From Nocardia blacklockiae (GTDB lineage: Bacteria; Actinomycetota; Actinomycetes; Mycobacteriales; Mycobacteriaceae): DNA of 64,000 nucleotides. Every line of letters starts with the position of its first letter. The stretch's first letter is position 1. The notes below the pieces were generated by a model, which saw nothing but the letters and a program-made list of their open reading frames with translations, ran no database searches and was not told the origin of the DNA. Where the stretch lies: NCBI RefSeq assembly GCF_015477355.1, contig NZ_JADLRJ010000001.1:1302001-1366000 (forward strand). The letters run 5' to 3'. The position numbers and the translations under genes are program-made. Positions 15,189-23,543 of the stretch are shown here, one piece after another.

Positions 15189-16276
15189 GCCGTGGCTCCC
15201 GTCGCCGGGTACGCGCGATCCGCGCGCAGCAGCGCGTCGTCGGCGGCCGCGAGCAGCCGCCGGGCGCGCGGGAATTCCTCCAGCCGCACGGCCAGCACAC
15301 CCAGCGCCGCGCGCAGGGAGCCGACGGGCACGCCGCGCGCGGTGAGGATGTCGGCGGTCCAGGTGAGGAAGCCGCTGAACAGCTCGTCGTCGTCGACGTA
15401 GAGCGCCGCGGCGAGGAATTCGACGATGTGCGCGAGGTCCTCGACGGTGCGGTCGCGTTGCGCTGCGGTGTAATTCCGCAAGGGCGCGAAGCGGTGCTCC
15501 AGCTCGGCCATCGTCGCCGCGACCAGTTGCGGCGCGGTCCGCGCCACCATCGTGTACTCCTGGTCGGCCAGGTGCGGCAGGTTCCCGGCGGACCGGCCGG
15601 GTGCGCCCGCTCGCCGCAGTCCGCGAGCGAGCGCGTCAGCGGCCCCCGGCGCGTCGGAGGCCCACGCGTCGGCGCCGAGCAAGCGCGCGTAGCGGCCGTC
15701 CGGGCCGAACGCGGCACCGCCGACCAGCACCGGGATGCCGGTGGCCTGGCAGGCGGTGATCGCGGCGTGCGCGGTGGGCAACCGGGTGGGCAGCGACGAG
15801 GACAGCGCGACCGCCTCCGGGTTGTGCCGATGCAGGTGCCCGACGAGGTGGTGGGTGGGCACCTGGGCACCGAGGAAATCGACCCGCCAGCCGCGTAGTC
15901 GCAGCACCTCGGTGAGCAGCCGGGCGGGCAGCGCGTGCCATTCGCCGTCGACACAGGCGACGGTCACCCGGCCCGCGGCCGGGCCTGGGGTACTGGCCGG
16001 GTGCTGGGCCAGGGCGGCGACGGCCCGATCGTTGATGGCGGTGGCCGCGTGCTCCTGCGCGACGGTGCAGCGGTTCGCGGCCCACTCGGCGCCGACCCGG
16101 CGCTGCACGGGCGCGATCACCTCGAGCAGGATCGTCTCCGGGCTCAGGCCGGTGTCGGCCGCCGCGACCACCACCGCGGCGGCGGCGCGCTCGTCGCGCT
16201 CGGTCACCGCGTGCCAGAGTTGTGCGCGGACGTGCGACGGATCGGCGGCCGCCGGCCGGGCGTGCTGCTCGATCAC
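15185..16276 (-). CDS. CarH/photocobilin-like cobalamin-binding sensor protein
   Basis: This 363-aa protein lacks a DNA-binding domain. Residues about 1-95 form a helical bundle with W65-x9-E75-H76, the signature by which CarH/LitR-type photoreceptors hold the adenosyl group of B12. Residues 100-225 are a B12-binding Rossmann domain with CVDGEWHALPAR; H114 is the likely lower cobalt ligand. Residues about 245-360 are an extra all-helical domain (RNYTAAQRDRTVEDLAH and ELFSGFLTWTADILTARGVP). This resembles the globin/phycobilin-like part of photocobilins in position, which I infer without alignment. The GTG at 16276 (GGGAGGT upstream) overlaps the stop of the PP2C gene, and its own stop overlaps the next STAS start. 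It probably feeds a light or B12 signal into the partner switch. Confidence 0.82.
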   Translation of the reverse strand: MIEQHARPAAADPSHVRAQLWHAVTERDERAAAAVVVAAADTGLSPETILLEVIAPVQRRVGAEWAANRCTVAQEHAATAINDRAVAALAQHPASTPGPAAGRVTVACVDGEWHALPARLLTEVLRLRGWRVDFLGAQVPTHHLVGHLHRHNPEAVALSSSLPTRLPTAHAAITACQATGIPVLVGGAAFGPDGRYARLLGADAWASDAPGAADALARGLRRAGAPGRSAGNLPHLADQEYTMVARTAPQLVAATMAELEHRFAPLRNYTAAQRDRTVEDLAHIVEFLAAALYVDDDELFSGFLTWTADILTARGVPVGSLRAALGVLAVRLEEFPRARRLLAAADDALLRADRAYPATGATA

Positions 16277-17931
16277 GCGGTGTACCTCCCGTGGGTGTGG
16301 CCGTCGACGGCGCTCAGGTGCGAGTGGCGCGGCGCGGTGATGGCCACGACGGCGACGTCGTCGTGCTGGTGCGGGCCCAGCCACTGCGCGTTGCGCATGC
16401 GGATGTGCTCGACCACCGCGTCGGCGGGCATGCCGGCACAGTCGGCCAGCGCCGCGGCCAGGCGGTGCTCGCCGAACATGTCGTCGCCCAACGGGCCGCC
16501 GCGCGCCTCGGTGACCCCGTCGGTGTAGAGCAGGCAGGTCTCGCCCGGCGCGAGCGTCGCGTGCACGGTGGTCGCGGTGACGCTGGGCAGCACGCCCACC
16601 AGCTGGCCGCGGGTGTCGGCCGTCTCCACGGTGCCGTCGGCGCGCACGATCAGCGGCGGCAGGTGCCCGCCGGAGGTCAGCCGCAGCCGCACACCGGCGT
16701 GGTCGCGGGTCGCCGAGGCCAGGACGATGGTGGCGAAGCGGGTGTCCGCCGAGGACAGCAGCGCGTTGTTGAGCAGATTCAGCATCCGCTCGTGGTCGTC
16801 GGCCAGCGGCGCGAGGGCCTGCAGGGTGTTGCGGATCTTGCCGGTCAGCACCGCGGCCTCGAGGCCCTTGCCGCACACGTCGCCGAGCGCGATCAGGGTC
16901 TCGCCGTCCGGGGTCGGCGCGGGGTGCACGTCGTAGAAGTCGCCGCCGACGAGTTCGTGGTTCTCCGAGGCCCGGTAGCCGCCGGCCAGTTCGATCCCGT
17001 GCACCCGGCGCAGCCGCGGCGGCAGCAGTTCGTGCATCAGCAGCCCGGTGACGGCGGCCTGGTCGGCGTACAGCCGCGCCGCGGACAGCGCGGACCCGGC
17101 GCGGGCGGCGAACAGCTGGGCGAAGGTCTCGTCGCGCGCGCTGAAGACCTGTTCGCCGTTGCGGCGCAACAGGATCAGCGCGCCCGCCGACACCCCGTGC
17201 CCCGGTAGCGGAGTGATCACCACCGACCCGACCGAGCCCGGAAAGCCTTCGGGTATCAGCCAATCCGGCACCGTCGCCGGATCGATCCAGCGCGACGGCA
17301 CGGGCGGGAACCCGCGCAGCGCCTCGGCCAGTCCCGCCACGACGCCGGGATCGTGCTGAACGGCGCGGTGGTGCACGACGTCGGAGTAGCACGAGGTGAT
17401 CGGCAGCCGCGGACCGGTCGCGGGCGCCACCAGCACCGCGGCGTCGGCGAGGTGCCGTGCCGCCATCCGCACGGTGGCGGCCATGCAGCGCTCGACATTG
17501 AGCGAGGACAGCAGGATGTCGGAGGTCTCGGCGAGGAACGCGGTGCGCTCCCGCTCCTGCCGCAGCGCCTCGCGCAGCGCCGCCGTGCCGTCCTCGATGA
17601 GCCACCAGGCCAGCGAGCCGTCGGCCTGCCGGGTCGGGCGCGCCTCGAGCACGCGGCCGTCCAGGTCACCCGATACCGGGGCGAACCGGTCGTCCGCCGC
17701 GTCGATCTCGATCGTGTCGTCGTGCGCGCGGGTGAGCCAGCCGGGCGCGACGTCGCACCAGCGCCGGTCGACGGCGACGGCGGGCAGCACCGTGCGCGCG
17801 GCGCCGCTGTGCGCCACCACCGTGCCCGCCCGGTCGACGACGACCGCGGGATGCGGCACCGCCGCCCAGCCGGTCTCGGGCGGGTGGTGGGCGGGCGCGG
17901 GACGCGCGATGTCGATGAAATCGTCCAGCAA
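16273..17931 (-). CDS. SpoIIE/RsbU-type PP2C phosphatase with PAS-like and GAF domains
   Basis: This 552-aa serine phosphatase would dephosphorylate STAS antagonists. Residues about 1-135 look PAS-like (HPAVVVDRAGTVVAHSGAA), about 140-300 GAF-like, and about 325-550 form the PP2C domain. Metal and core motifs are visible: VGGDFYDV, LGDVCGKGLEAA, SGGHLPPLI, LYTDGVTEAR and HDDVAVVAI. I chose a TTG start at 17931 because GGAGG sits 4 nt upstream; an ATG at 17961 is less well placed. It follows the first STAS gene by 80 bp and overlaps the B12-sensor gene by 4 bp. The sensory part may respond to a ligand, or to protein contact with the B12 sensor. Confidence 0.9.
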   Translation of the reverse strand: MLDDFIDIARPAPAHHPPETGWAAVPHPAVVVDRAGTVVAHSGAARTVLPAVAVDRRWCDVAPGWLTRAHDDTIEIDAADDRFAPVSGDLDGRVLEARPTRQADGSLAWWLIEDGTAALREALRQERERTAFLAETSDILLSSLNVERCMAATVRMAARHLADAAVLVAPATGPRLPITSCYSDVVHHRAVQHDPGVVAGLAEALRGFPPVPSRWIDPATVPDWLIPEGFPGSVGSVVITPLPGHGVSAGALILLRRNGEQVFSARDETFAQLFAARAGSALSAARLYADQAAVTGLLMHELLPPRLRRVHGIELAGGYRASENHELVGGDFYDVHPAPTPDGETLIALGDVCGKGLEAAVLTGKIRNTLQALAPLADDHERMLNLLNNALLSSADTRFATIVLASATRDHAGVRLRLTSGGHLPPLIVRADGTVETADTRGQLVGVLPSVTATTVHATLAPGETCLLYTDGVTEARGGPLGDDMFGEHRLAAALADCAGMPADAVVEHIRMRNAQWLGPHQHDDVAVVAITAPRHSHLSAVDGHTHGRYTA

Positions 17932-18011
17932 TGGTCCTCCAAACAAGGACGCCGTCCGCACGCGTGGCGAGCGGCATCCCGGGGGTCGGTCCGGCCGAAA
18001 GACGTAGGTGC

Positions 18012-18395
18012 CTACGCGGGCGGGGCGTCGGCGACCGGGCCGACGCCCTCGGGCTGGGCGGTGACCGGGTCGCCGACGCGGTCGACCACCCGGATCGTCT
18101 CCGACAGACCCGCCATCGAGAGCAGCCGCCGCACCGCGGGCGAGGCGACGACCCGCAGTTCCGGCACGGCCGGCACGGCCGCGAGCAGCACCCGCAGGCC
18201 CGCGGAGTCGATGAACTCGACCGTGGACATGTCGACCACCAGCCGCGGCGGCCGGCGCGCGGCGGCGTGTTCGATGGCCTCCTCGAGCCGCGGTGAGGTG
18301 AGCATGTCGACTTCGCCGCTGGTGATCACGACCGCGGTGGGCCCCGACGAGACGATCTCGACGGTGAAATCACGCGACTGGCCTGCGTAACGCAC
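18012..18395 (-). CDS. STAS-domain anti-sigma factor antagonist
   Basis: This 127-aa RsbV/SpoIIAA-like protein has the core AVVITSGEVDMLTSPRLEEA and the canonical phosphorylation loop EFIDSAGLRVLLA with its Ser. I chose the GTG at 18395 (GGAAGG upstream), which removes an unconserved N-terminal extension. It is the first gene of the partner-switch series that continues with the PP2C phosphatase 80 bp downstream. A Pro/Ala tail follows the domain. It is the most likely substrate of that phosphatase, because it has the best-conserved loop of the three STAS proteins here. Confidence 0.87.
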   Translation of the reverse strand: MRYAGQSRDFTVEIVSSGPTAVVITSGEVDMLTSPRLEEAIEHAAARRPPRLVVDMSTVEFIDSAGLRVLLAAVPAVPELRVVASPAVRRLLSMAGLSETIRVVDRVGDPVTAQPEGVGPVADAPPA

Positions 18396-18687
18396 CTGTT
18401 GACCTTCCTGATGACGCCGCCGCCGCGCCGAGCGCGCGGCGCGTCCGGCCTCGGGCGAGGAACGACGCTGCCACTGCCTGCGGCACGGGCACACGGAATC
18501 GGGCCCCCGAAATTCGGGCGGGCCCGTCATGGAGACGGTGCGAGGCTGTGTTCTTCAACCACCGCTGATGTCTTCGAGTCTAAAGGCAAACCCCGGGTCG
18601 ACGGCAGCCGACACGTGTCGGGCGTCGGTGGGCGGCCTCGGCGGACCCGCGTCGGCGCAGCGCAACGGCACGACGGATACTTCAGCG

Positions 18688-19398
18688 ATGATCGATGGTG
18701 AAAGACGGGCCGAACTGGAATTGACGACGGTCATCGGGTCCGTCGTCGGCAAGGCCCCCTGCTCGGAATCCGGGGAGTTCCGCTACTCCACGGCCGAGCG
18801 CCGCTGGGAGTGGTCGGACGACCTGGCCCGGATGTTCGGCTACGAACCGGGTGCGGTCGAGCCGAGCACGGAACTGCTGCTCTCCCACCAGCATCCGGAC
18901 GATCGCGCCGACGTGAGCGCGGTCATCGACCGCGTCGTGGCGGGCGAGCCGTTCTGCAGCCGGCACCGCATCATCGATACCGCCGGGGAGGTGCACGAGG
19001 TCATCGTCATCGGCGACTACGACACCGACGACGCGGGCGCCGTGATCGGCACCTCGGGGTACTACATCGACCTCACCGACGCGCTCGAGGAGGAGCGCAG
19101 CGACGCCCTCGACACCGTGCTGCCCGAGGTGATCGCGTCGCGGGCGCCGATCGAACAGGCCAAGGGCGTGCTGGCGCTGATCTACGGGCTCAGCTCCGAC
19201 CAGGCGTTCGCGGTCCTCAAATGGCGTTCCCAGCACACCAATACCAAGTTGCAGGCCTTGGCGACGCGGCTGGTCGAGGAGGCGCGGCGGTTCGATCCGA
19301 ACGGCGCGGCGGCGCGCACGAGATTCGACCACGTGCTGCTCACCGTGCACGAACTCGTCGGCGAGCCGCCGGCCGCCGCGCCCGGTCCGCGAGCCTGA
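18688..19398 (+). CDS. PAS-ANTAR RNA-binding response protein
   Basis: This 236-aa protein has an N-terminal PAS domain (about 20-135: RRWEWSDDLARMFGYEPG and HRIIDTAGEVHEVIVIGDY). It ends in an ANTAR domain (about 150-205: RAPIEQAKGVLALIYGLSSD then AFAVLKWRSQHTNTKL). ANTAR domains bind paired hairpins in RNA and act as antiterminators. The PAS domain probably senses a small molecule or redox state. I chose the ATG at 18688; an upstream ATG at 18529 in the same frame lacks homology and a ribosome site. It is transcribed divergently from the STAS/PP2C operon across a 292-bp gap, which holds both promoters but no clear box. Confidence 0.87.
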   Translation: MIDGERRAELELTTVIGSVVGKAPCSESGEFRYSTAERRWEWSDDLARMFGYEPGAVEPSTELLLSHQHPDDRADVSAVIDRVVAGEPFCSRHRIIDTAGEVHEVIVIGDYDTDDAGAVIGTSGYYIDLTDALEEERSDALDTVLPEVIASRAPIEQAKGVLALIYGLSSDQAFAVLKWRSQHTNTKLQALATRLVEEARRFDPNGAAARTRFDHVLLTVHELVGEPPAAAPGPRA

Positions 19399-19410
19399 CG
19401 ACGCCCGTCC

Positions 19411-20283
19411 TCAGGTGCGCAGTGCCGCACCCGCTCCGGTGCCGTCGACGTCGGTGAAGCCGTGCCGGTCCGCGAGTTCGGCGGTGGTCCGGCTCTCGCC
19501 CGAGTAGTCGAGGAGATCGGGGTCGCGGGCCAGCGCCACCACGGCGCGGCCGACGAAGCGCGGGGATTCGGCGTGGCTGATATCGAAGGTGCCGGTGCCG
19601 GGGATCTCGACGACGGTGCGGCCGTCCGCCGTGGTGCGCGCGCCGGTGGCCAGCAGTTCCGTGCGCACCAGCCCCGGCCACAGCGACACGACCGCGACAC
19701 CGCGCGGACGCAGTTCGACCGCCATGTCGGCCGTCATCTTGTCCAGCCCGGCCTTCCCGACGCCGTAGACCACGTTGTGGCCGTAGGACACCGCGCCCGA
19801 GGAGGAGATGTTGACGATCAGCCGCCCGGGCCGCGGCGACTCGAACAGCAGCGGCGCGGCGTAGAGCGCGGCCACGTAGTGCGACCGCAGCCCGATGCCG
19901 AGCACCTGGTCCCAGGCGCGCACCGGCAGTTCCCAGAACGGCCGGTGCAGCCACGGCGCGAGATCCGGCGCCGAGAAGACGTTGTTCACCAGCAGATCCA
20001 GGTGGCCGCGCTCGGCGGCGATCCGGGCGAACAGCGCCGCGACCTGTTCGTCGTCGTGGTGGTCGCAGGGCACGGCGATCCCGGTGCCGCCCAGCGCCGT
20101 GACCTCCTGCGCGGTCTCGCCGATCGTGCCGGGCAGCGGTCCGGGCGCGGTGGTGCGGCCGGTGAGGTAGACCGTCGCGCCCGCGGCGCCCAGTTCCAGC
20201 GCGATGCCCTTGCCCACGCCGCGACTCGCGCCCGTGACCACGGCGACGACACCGGACAGCGCGGCCGGGCCGGGCGCGGTCAT
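19411..20283 (-). CDS. Short-chain dehydrogenase/reductase
   Basis: This 290-aa SDR of the classical type has the cofactor motif TGASRGVGKG, the stabilising NNVFSAP, the catalytic serine region VNISSSGAVS and the YGVGKAG pair with Tyr and Lys. The sequence around these motifs resembles DHRS1-type dehydrogenases. The ATG at 20283 overlaps the TGA of the methyltransferase gene upstream (ATGA), so they form a coupled pair. It converges on the PAS-ANTAR gene with an 11-bp gap. The substrate is unknown. Confidence 0.88.
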   Translation of the reverse strand: MTAPGPAALSGVVAVVTGASRGVGKGIALELGAAGATVYLTGRTTAPGPLPGTIGETAQEVTALGGTGIAVPCDHHDDEQVAALFARIAAERGHLDLLVNNVFSAPDLAPWLHRPFWELPVRAWDQVLGIGLRSHYVAALYAAPLLFESPRPGRLIVNISSSGAVSYGHNVVYGVGKAGLDKMTADMAVELRPRGVAVVSLWPGLVRTELLATGARTTADGRTVVEIPGTGTFDISHAESPRFVGRAVVALARDPDLLDYSGESRTTAELADRHGFTDVDGTGAGAALRT

Positions 20284-21104
20284 CGCTTGTACCCGACGGC
20301 CGCGAAGTTGCCGGGCCGCGCCTGGTCGGCGGTGTCCACCGGTTCCTCGGGCCGCCAGTCGGCGGCGTAGACGAGTCCGGGCTCGACGAGTTCGAGGCCC
20401 TCGAACAGCGCCGCGATGTCGTCGCGGTCGCGCATGGTGAGGGGATCGGAAGTGTCGGAGTACATTTCGGCGATCTCGGCGGCGAGCTGCTGCGTCTCGG
20501 CGTCGACCTCCGACATCGAGGCGTGGCTCATCGCCACGTAGCTGCCCGCCGGGAGCCGTTCGCGCAGCCGCGCCATCAGTTCGCGGGGGCGGTCGGCGTC
20601 GGGGATGAACGGCCACACACTGACGATCAGCAGGCCCAGCGGCTGGTCGAAGTCGATGAGCCGGCGGGTCTCCGGGTGGTCCAGGATGACCTCGGGGCGG
20701 CGCAGGTCGGCCTCGAGCACGGCGGTGCGGTCGGTGGCCCGCTGCCCGCGTAGCAGTTCGTCGGCGCGGTTGACCGCCTCGAGATCGTTGTCCACGTAGA
20801 CGACTCGGGTCTCGGGCGCGAGCTGCCGGGCGACCTCGTGGGTGTTGCCGACGGTGGGCAGGCCCGAACCGATGTCGAGGAACTGCCGAATCCCCTGTCC
20901 CACCATGAATTTCACGGCGCGCCGGAGGAAGGCGCGGTTGTGGTGGGCCCAGGCGTCGGCGTGCGGGAACACCTCGAACAGGTGCTCGCCGAAAATCTTG
21001 TCGACCTCGAACACGGCCTCGCCGGAGAGGTAGTAGTGATACAGGCGCGCGGACGACGGTCGGCTGACGTCGATCTCACGGGGTTCGAAGTCGGGGGCGT
21101 TCAT
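20280..21104 (-). CDS. SAM-dependent methyltransferase (DUF574 / S-adenosyl methyltransferase type)
   Basis: This 274-aa protein belongs to the actinomycete family usually annotated S-adenosyl methyltransferase (formerly DUF574). It starts with SARLYHYYLSGEAVFEVDK, has the SAM-binding motif FLDIGSGLPTVGNTHEVA and continues with VVYVDNDLEAV. These genes commonly accompany XRE/DUF5753 regulators in streptomycetes and nocardiae, as here: the regulator lies 45 bp upstream on the same strand. GAGGAG precedes the ATG at 21104. The methyl acceptor is not known for the family. The SDR follows with a 4-bp overlap. Confidence 0.88.
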   Translation of the reverse strand: MNAPDFEPREIDVSRPSSARLYHYYLSGEAVFEVDKIFGEHLFEVFPHADAWAHHNRAFLRRAVKFMVGQGIRQFLDIGSGLPTVGNTHEVARQLAPETRVVYVDNDLEAVNRADELLRGQRATDRTAVLEADLRRPEVILDHPETRRLIDFDQPLGLLIVSVWPFIPDADRPRELMARLRERLPAGSYVAMSHASMSEVDAETQQLAAEIAEMYSDTSDPLTMRDRDDIAALFEGLELVEPGLVYAADWRPEEPVDTADQARPGNFAAVGYKR

Positions 21105-21149
21105 CCCGGGTCTCCTCGGTGCTGCGATGGATACTGGCGGTGCGTCGGA

Positions 21150-22052
21150 TCAGGGGCCGGTGACGGTCTTACGGCGGAACGAGCGCGCGACCTTGTCGAT
21201 GAAGTCGCGGCTGTCGTCGGCGCCGAGCGCGGCCGCCGAGAGCCGGGCCCACACGGTTTCGCGGGCCGCCACCCCGGCCTTGTCGTCGATGTAGCGGATG
21301 TCGCCCTGGCTCTCGGCGATCGCGATGTCGAGATCGCCGGCGATGCCCGGCGAGGGCACCCGCACCAGGGTGAACCGATCCTCCATGCCCGCGCCCTGCG
21401 TGGTGACGGTGAACGGCAGCACCTGGATCAGCAGGTGCGGCCGCTGCGACAGCTTCTGCAGGTACTCCAGCTGTTCGAGCATGGTGGTGCGGCCGCCGTA
21501 GGCGCGGCGCAGGCAGGATTCGGACAGGATCGCCTGCAGCCGAGGCGGATTCGGCCCCGCGAGGATCTCCTGGCGGGCCAGCCGGGCGCGCACCGAATCC
21601 TCGACCGTCACCCGGTCCGGGTCGGGCGCCGCGCTGTCGTCGGGCTCGTGCAGGGCCCGGATGTAGGACTCGCACTGCAGCAGCCCCGGCACGATCTCGG
21701 CCTCGGTCACGCGCAGCAGCGCGGCGTGCGCCTCGAGGTCGACCAGCAGCCGCAGGTCCTCCACGTAGGCGCGCCGGTAGCCGGTGCTCCAGAAGCCGCG
21801 CTTGTGGCCGTCGCGGCGTAGTTCCTGCAGGGTTTCCAGATAGCCGGGATCGGTGAATCCCAGTGCGGTGGCGAGCCTTTCGAGATCGCCGATGGTGATC
21901 GCGCCGACCCCGCCGACGAGCATGGCGATGCGGCTCTGGCTGGTCTCGAGGATCGCGGCCGCCTCGCTCTGGCTGACCCCCGCCTTCGCCATCATGTGCT
22001 CGATCTCGCGCCCCAGCAACAGCTTTCGTGCGGTTCGCAGTCGCGTACCCAT
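21150..22052 (-). CDS. XRE-family regulator with DUF5753 domain
   Basis: This 300-aa protein has an N-terminal helix-turn-helix (about 10-70: AGVSQSEAAAILETSQSRIA). A DUF5753 domain follows (about 95-285: VDLEAHAALLRVTEAEIVPG, ARLARQEIL, QVLPFTVTTQGAGMEDRFTL). This architecture is one of the commonest paralogue families in actinomycetes, typically next to small DUF397 or DUF574 partners. I chose the ATG at 22052; an in-frame ATG at 22133 would add a low-complexity tail. It is probably cotranscribed with the methyltransferase gene. The 268-bp gap to the small membrane protein gene on the other strand contains no obvious repeat. Confidence 0.9.
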   Translation of the reverse strand: MGTRLRTARKLLLGREIEHMMAKAGVSQSEAAAILETSQSRIAMLVGGVGAITIGDLERLATALGFTDPGYLETLQELRRDGHKRGFWSTGYRRAYVEDLRLLVDLEAHAALLRVTEAEIVPGLLQCESYIRALHEPDDSAAPDPDRVTVEDSVRARLARQEILAGPNPPRLQAILSESCLRRAYGGRTTMLEQLEYLQKLSQRPHLLIQVLPFTVTTQGAGMEDRFTLVRVPSPGIAGDLDIAIAESQGDIRYIDDKAGVAARETVWARLSAAALGADDSRDFIDKVARSFRRKTVTGP

Positions 22053-22320
22053 GGCGGAGAGCGTATCGGCCCGGCCGTGATCTCGTGGCTTGTCGGCGCC
22101 GCGGCGCGTCGCGGATTCGTGCGCGGCGGCCATCGTGCACTGCCCCTCCCTCCGGACCGGAGCCCGGTCACCGTCAAGTTAGCCGATGACCGCGCCGCTG
22201 TCGATTCGGCGGCGGCCCCGCCGTCCTGCCGCCGCCCCTGCGCTGCCCCACACCGAAGGTCCTGTGGCGCAACACAAGCCGTGCCCGCTACGGTGACACC
22301 GAGTGCGAGGGAGCCCGGCG

Positions 22321-22464
22321 ATGAAACGCATGCTGTTTCTGTTGATAGCGATCATCGTCGCGATCTCGACCCTCGACTACGGCAGGTCCGCGGGCCACTA
22401 CGGACTGCTCATCGTGGGCGGCGTGGTCGCCGTCATCCTCGCCATCGACAAGTTCCTCGAATAG
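22321..22464 (+). CDS. 47-aa hydrophobic membrane peptide
   Basis: An ATG preceded by GAGGGAG opens a 47-codon frame ending in TAG. The peptide starts MKRMLFLLIAIIVAISTLDY and contains a second hydrophobic segment, GLLIVGGVVAVILAI, before the charged end DKFLE. Two short helices, a positive N-terminus and a good ribosome site support a real small membrane protein. No family is recognised. It stands alone between the XRE gene and the secreted-protein gene. Confidence 0.62.
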   Translation: MKRMLFLLIAIIVAISTLDYGRSAGHYGLLIVGGVVAVILAIDKFLE

Positions 22465-22595
22465 CGGTCCCGCCACGCCGGAGAGATATCGCGGCGAATC
22501 GGGTAGTGGTCTACGCGTGCCGGAACGACTGTGGCGGAGGGAGTCTCGGGGTCGGCTGCGGGCCGAACTCGGGGTCCGCGTTCCGGAGGGTAGTG

Positions 22596-23543
22596 ATGGG
22601 CAGGGGCACGCGAGGGCTCGTCGTCGCGGTGGCGGCCGCGGGGCTGGTCGGGGTGGTGGGCGCGCCGAACGCGGCGCCCGCGCCCGCGCCGAGCACGCCG
22701 GTCTCGCCGAGCGGCCAGGTGTCGCCGAGCGGGGCCGTCTCCCCGACCACACCGGTGCCGCCGTGCACCAGTGCCCGCAATGCCGCGGTCGCCGAATCGT
22801 GCGGGACTCGCCATCCCGATCCCACCCTCGATGCGCCACCCGAGACGCGCAGTGGCACAGAGGTTTCCGTGAGCGGCCACTACTGGCGCTGCGAGACGGT
22901 GCAGGTCACGGCGAGCTGGTCCGGTGCGACGCGGAGCCCGAAGGTCACCGCGGGATCGTTCGGGACCTCGTTGCCGGTGGATGACCGGGTCGTCTCCGGC
23001 TCGTACTCGATCACCGCCGCGTGCGGTCGCCAGTCGGCGGCGGTGGGCATCACGATCGTGCGCGCCGAGCCGTCGAAGACCACCGAGCGCACGTCCCGGG
23101 CCACCGGGCCCACCCGGCAGGCCACCGTGCCCGAGACGACGGACGTGGTGCCGTCGGTCGCCCAGTCGCCGGGCGACGGCCCCGAGCGCGGCGACAACAC
23201 CGTCGCCGTCCTCGCCGTCCTCGCGTTCCTGCTGGCCGTCGTGGTCGCGGCACTCGTCCTGCGCCGACGCCGAACCGTGCCCCGTCTCCCCCACACGCAG
23301 CATCCCGCGCCGGATCTCCCGCACGCACAACATCCCGCGCCCGGCCTCCCGCACCCGCAGGATCCAGCGCCCGATCTCACGCACCCGCAACATCACGCGC
23401 CGCGGCCGCCGCGGGTGCGGGTGCGGGTGGTGGGCGAGGCCGAGCCGTCGGTGCGGGTGCGCGAATTGGCCGCTGTCCCTTCGGTCCGCGTCCGGCTGCG
23501 CGCCGGCGAGACGCGAATACACGTGAGAGAGGTGTCGCGATGA
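22596..23543 (+). CDS. Secreted, membrane-anchored protein with a Pro/His-rich tail
   Basis: This 315-aa protein has an Ala/Val-rich signal peptide (about 1-26), then a Ser/Pro/Thr-rich stretch. An extracellular beta-rich region about 80-155 contains HYWRCETVQVTASWSG and ends SYSITAACG; its cysteines may pair. A transmembrane helix lies near 203-224 and a cytoplasmic tail follows. The tail holds four 10-residue repeats of the type LPHxQHPAPD and then a basic, Val/Arg-rich end. I chose the ATG at 22596 with GGAGGG upstream. Its stop overlaps the next start (ATGA), so the two genes are coupled. Function unknown. Confidence 0.75.
   Translation: MGRGTRGLVVAVAAAGLVGVVGAPNAAPAPAPSTPVSPSGQVSPSGAVSPTTPVPPCTSARNAAVAESCGTRHPDPTLDAPPETRSGTEVSVSGHYWRCETVQVTASWSGATRSPKVTAGSFGTSLPVDDRVVSGSYSITAACGRQSAAVGITIVRAEPSKTTERTSRATGPTRQATVPETTDVVPSVAQSPGDGPERGDNTVAVLAVLAFLLAVVVAALVLRRRRTVPRLPHTQHPAPDLPHAQHPAPGLPHPQDPAPDLTHPQHHAPRPPRVRVRVVGEAEPSVRVRELAAVPSVRVRLRAGETRIHVREVSR
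23286..23405 (+). repeat. Four 30-bp in-frame tandem repeats
   Basis: Four copies of a 30-bp unit (23286-23315, 23316-23345, 23346-23375, 23376-23405) encode LPHTQHPAPD-like decapeptides in the cytoplasmic tail. The copies differ by a few substitutions each and keep the frame. Copy number is likely to vary between strains. Confidence 0.85.

Noticed and set aside
15185-16276. MerR-type CarH/LitR repressor
   Set aside because: The B12-binding half is present but there is no N-terminal winged helix; the first 95 residues are the cobalamin-capping helical bundle.
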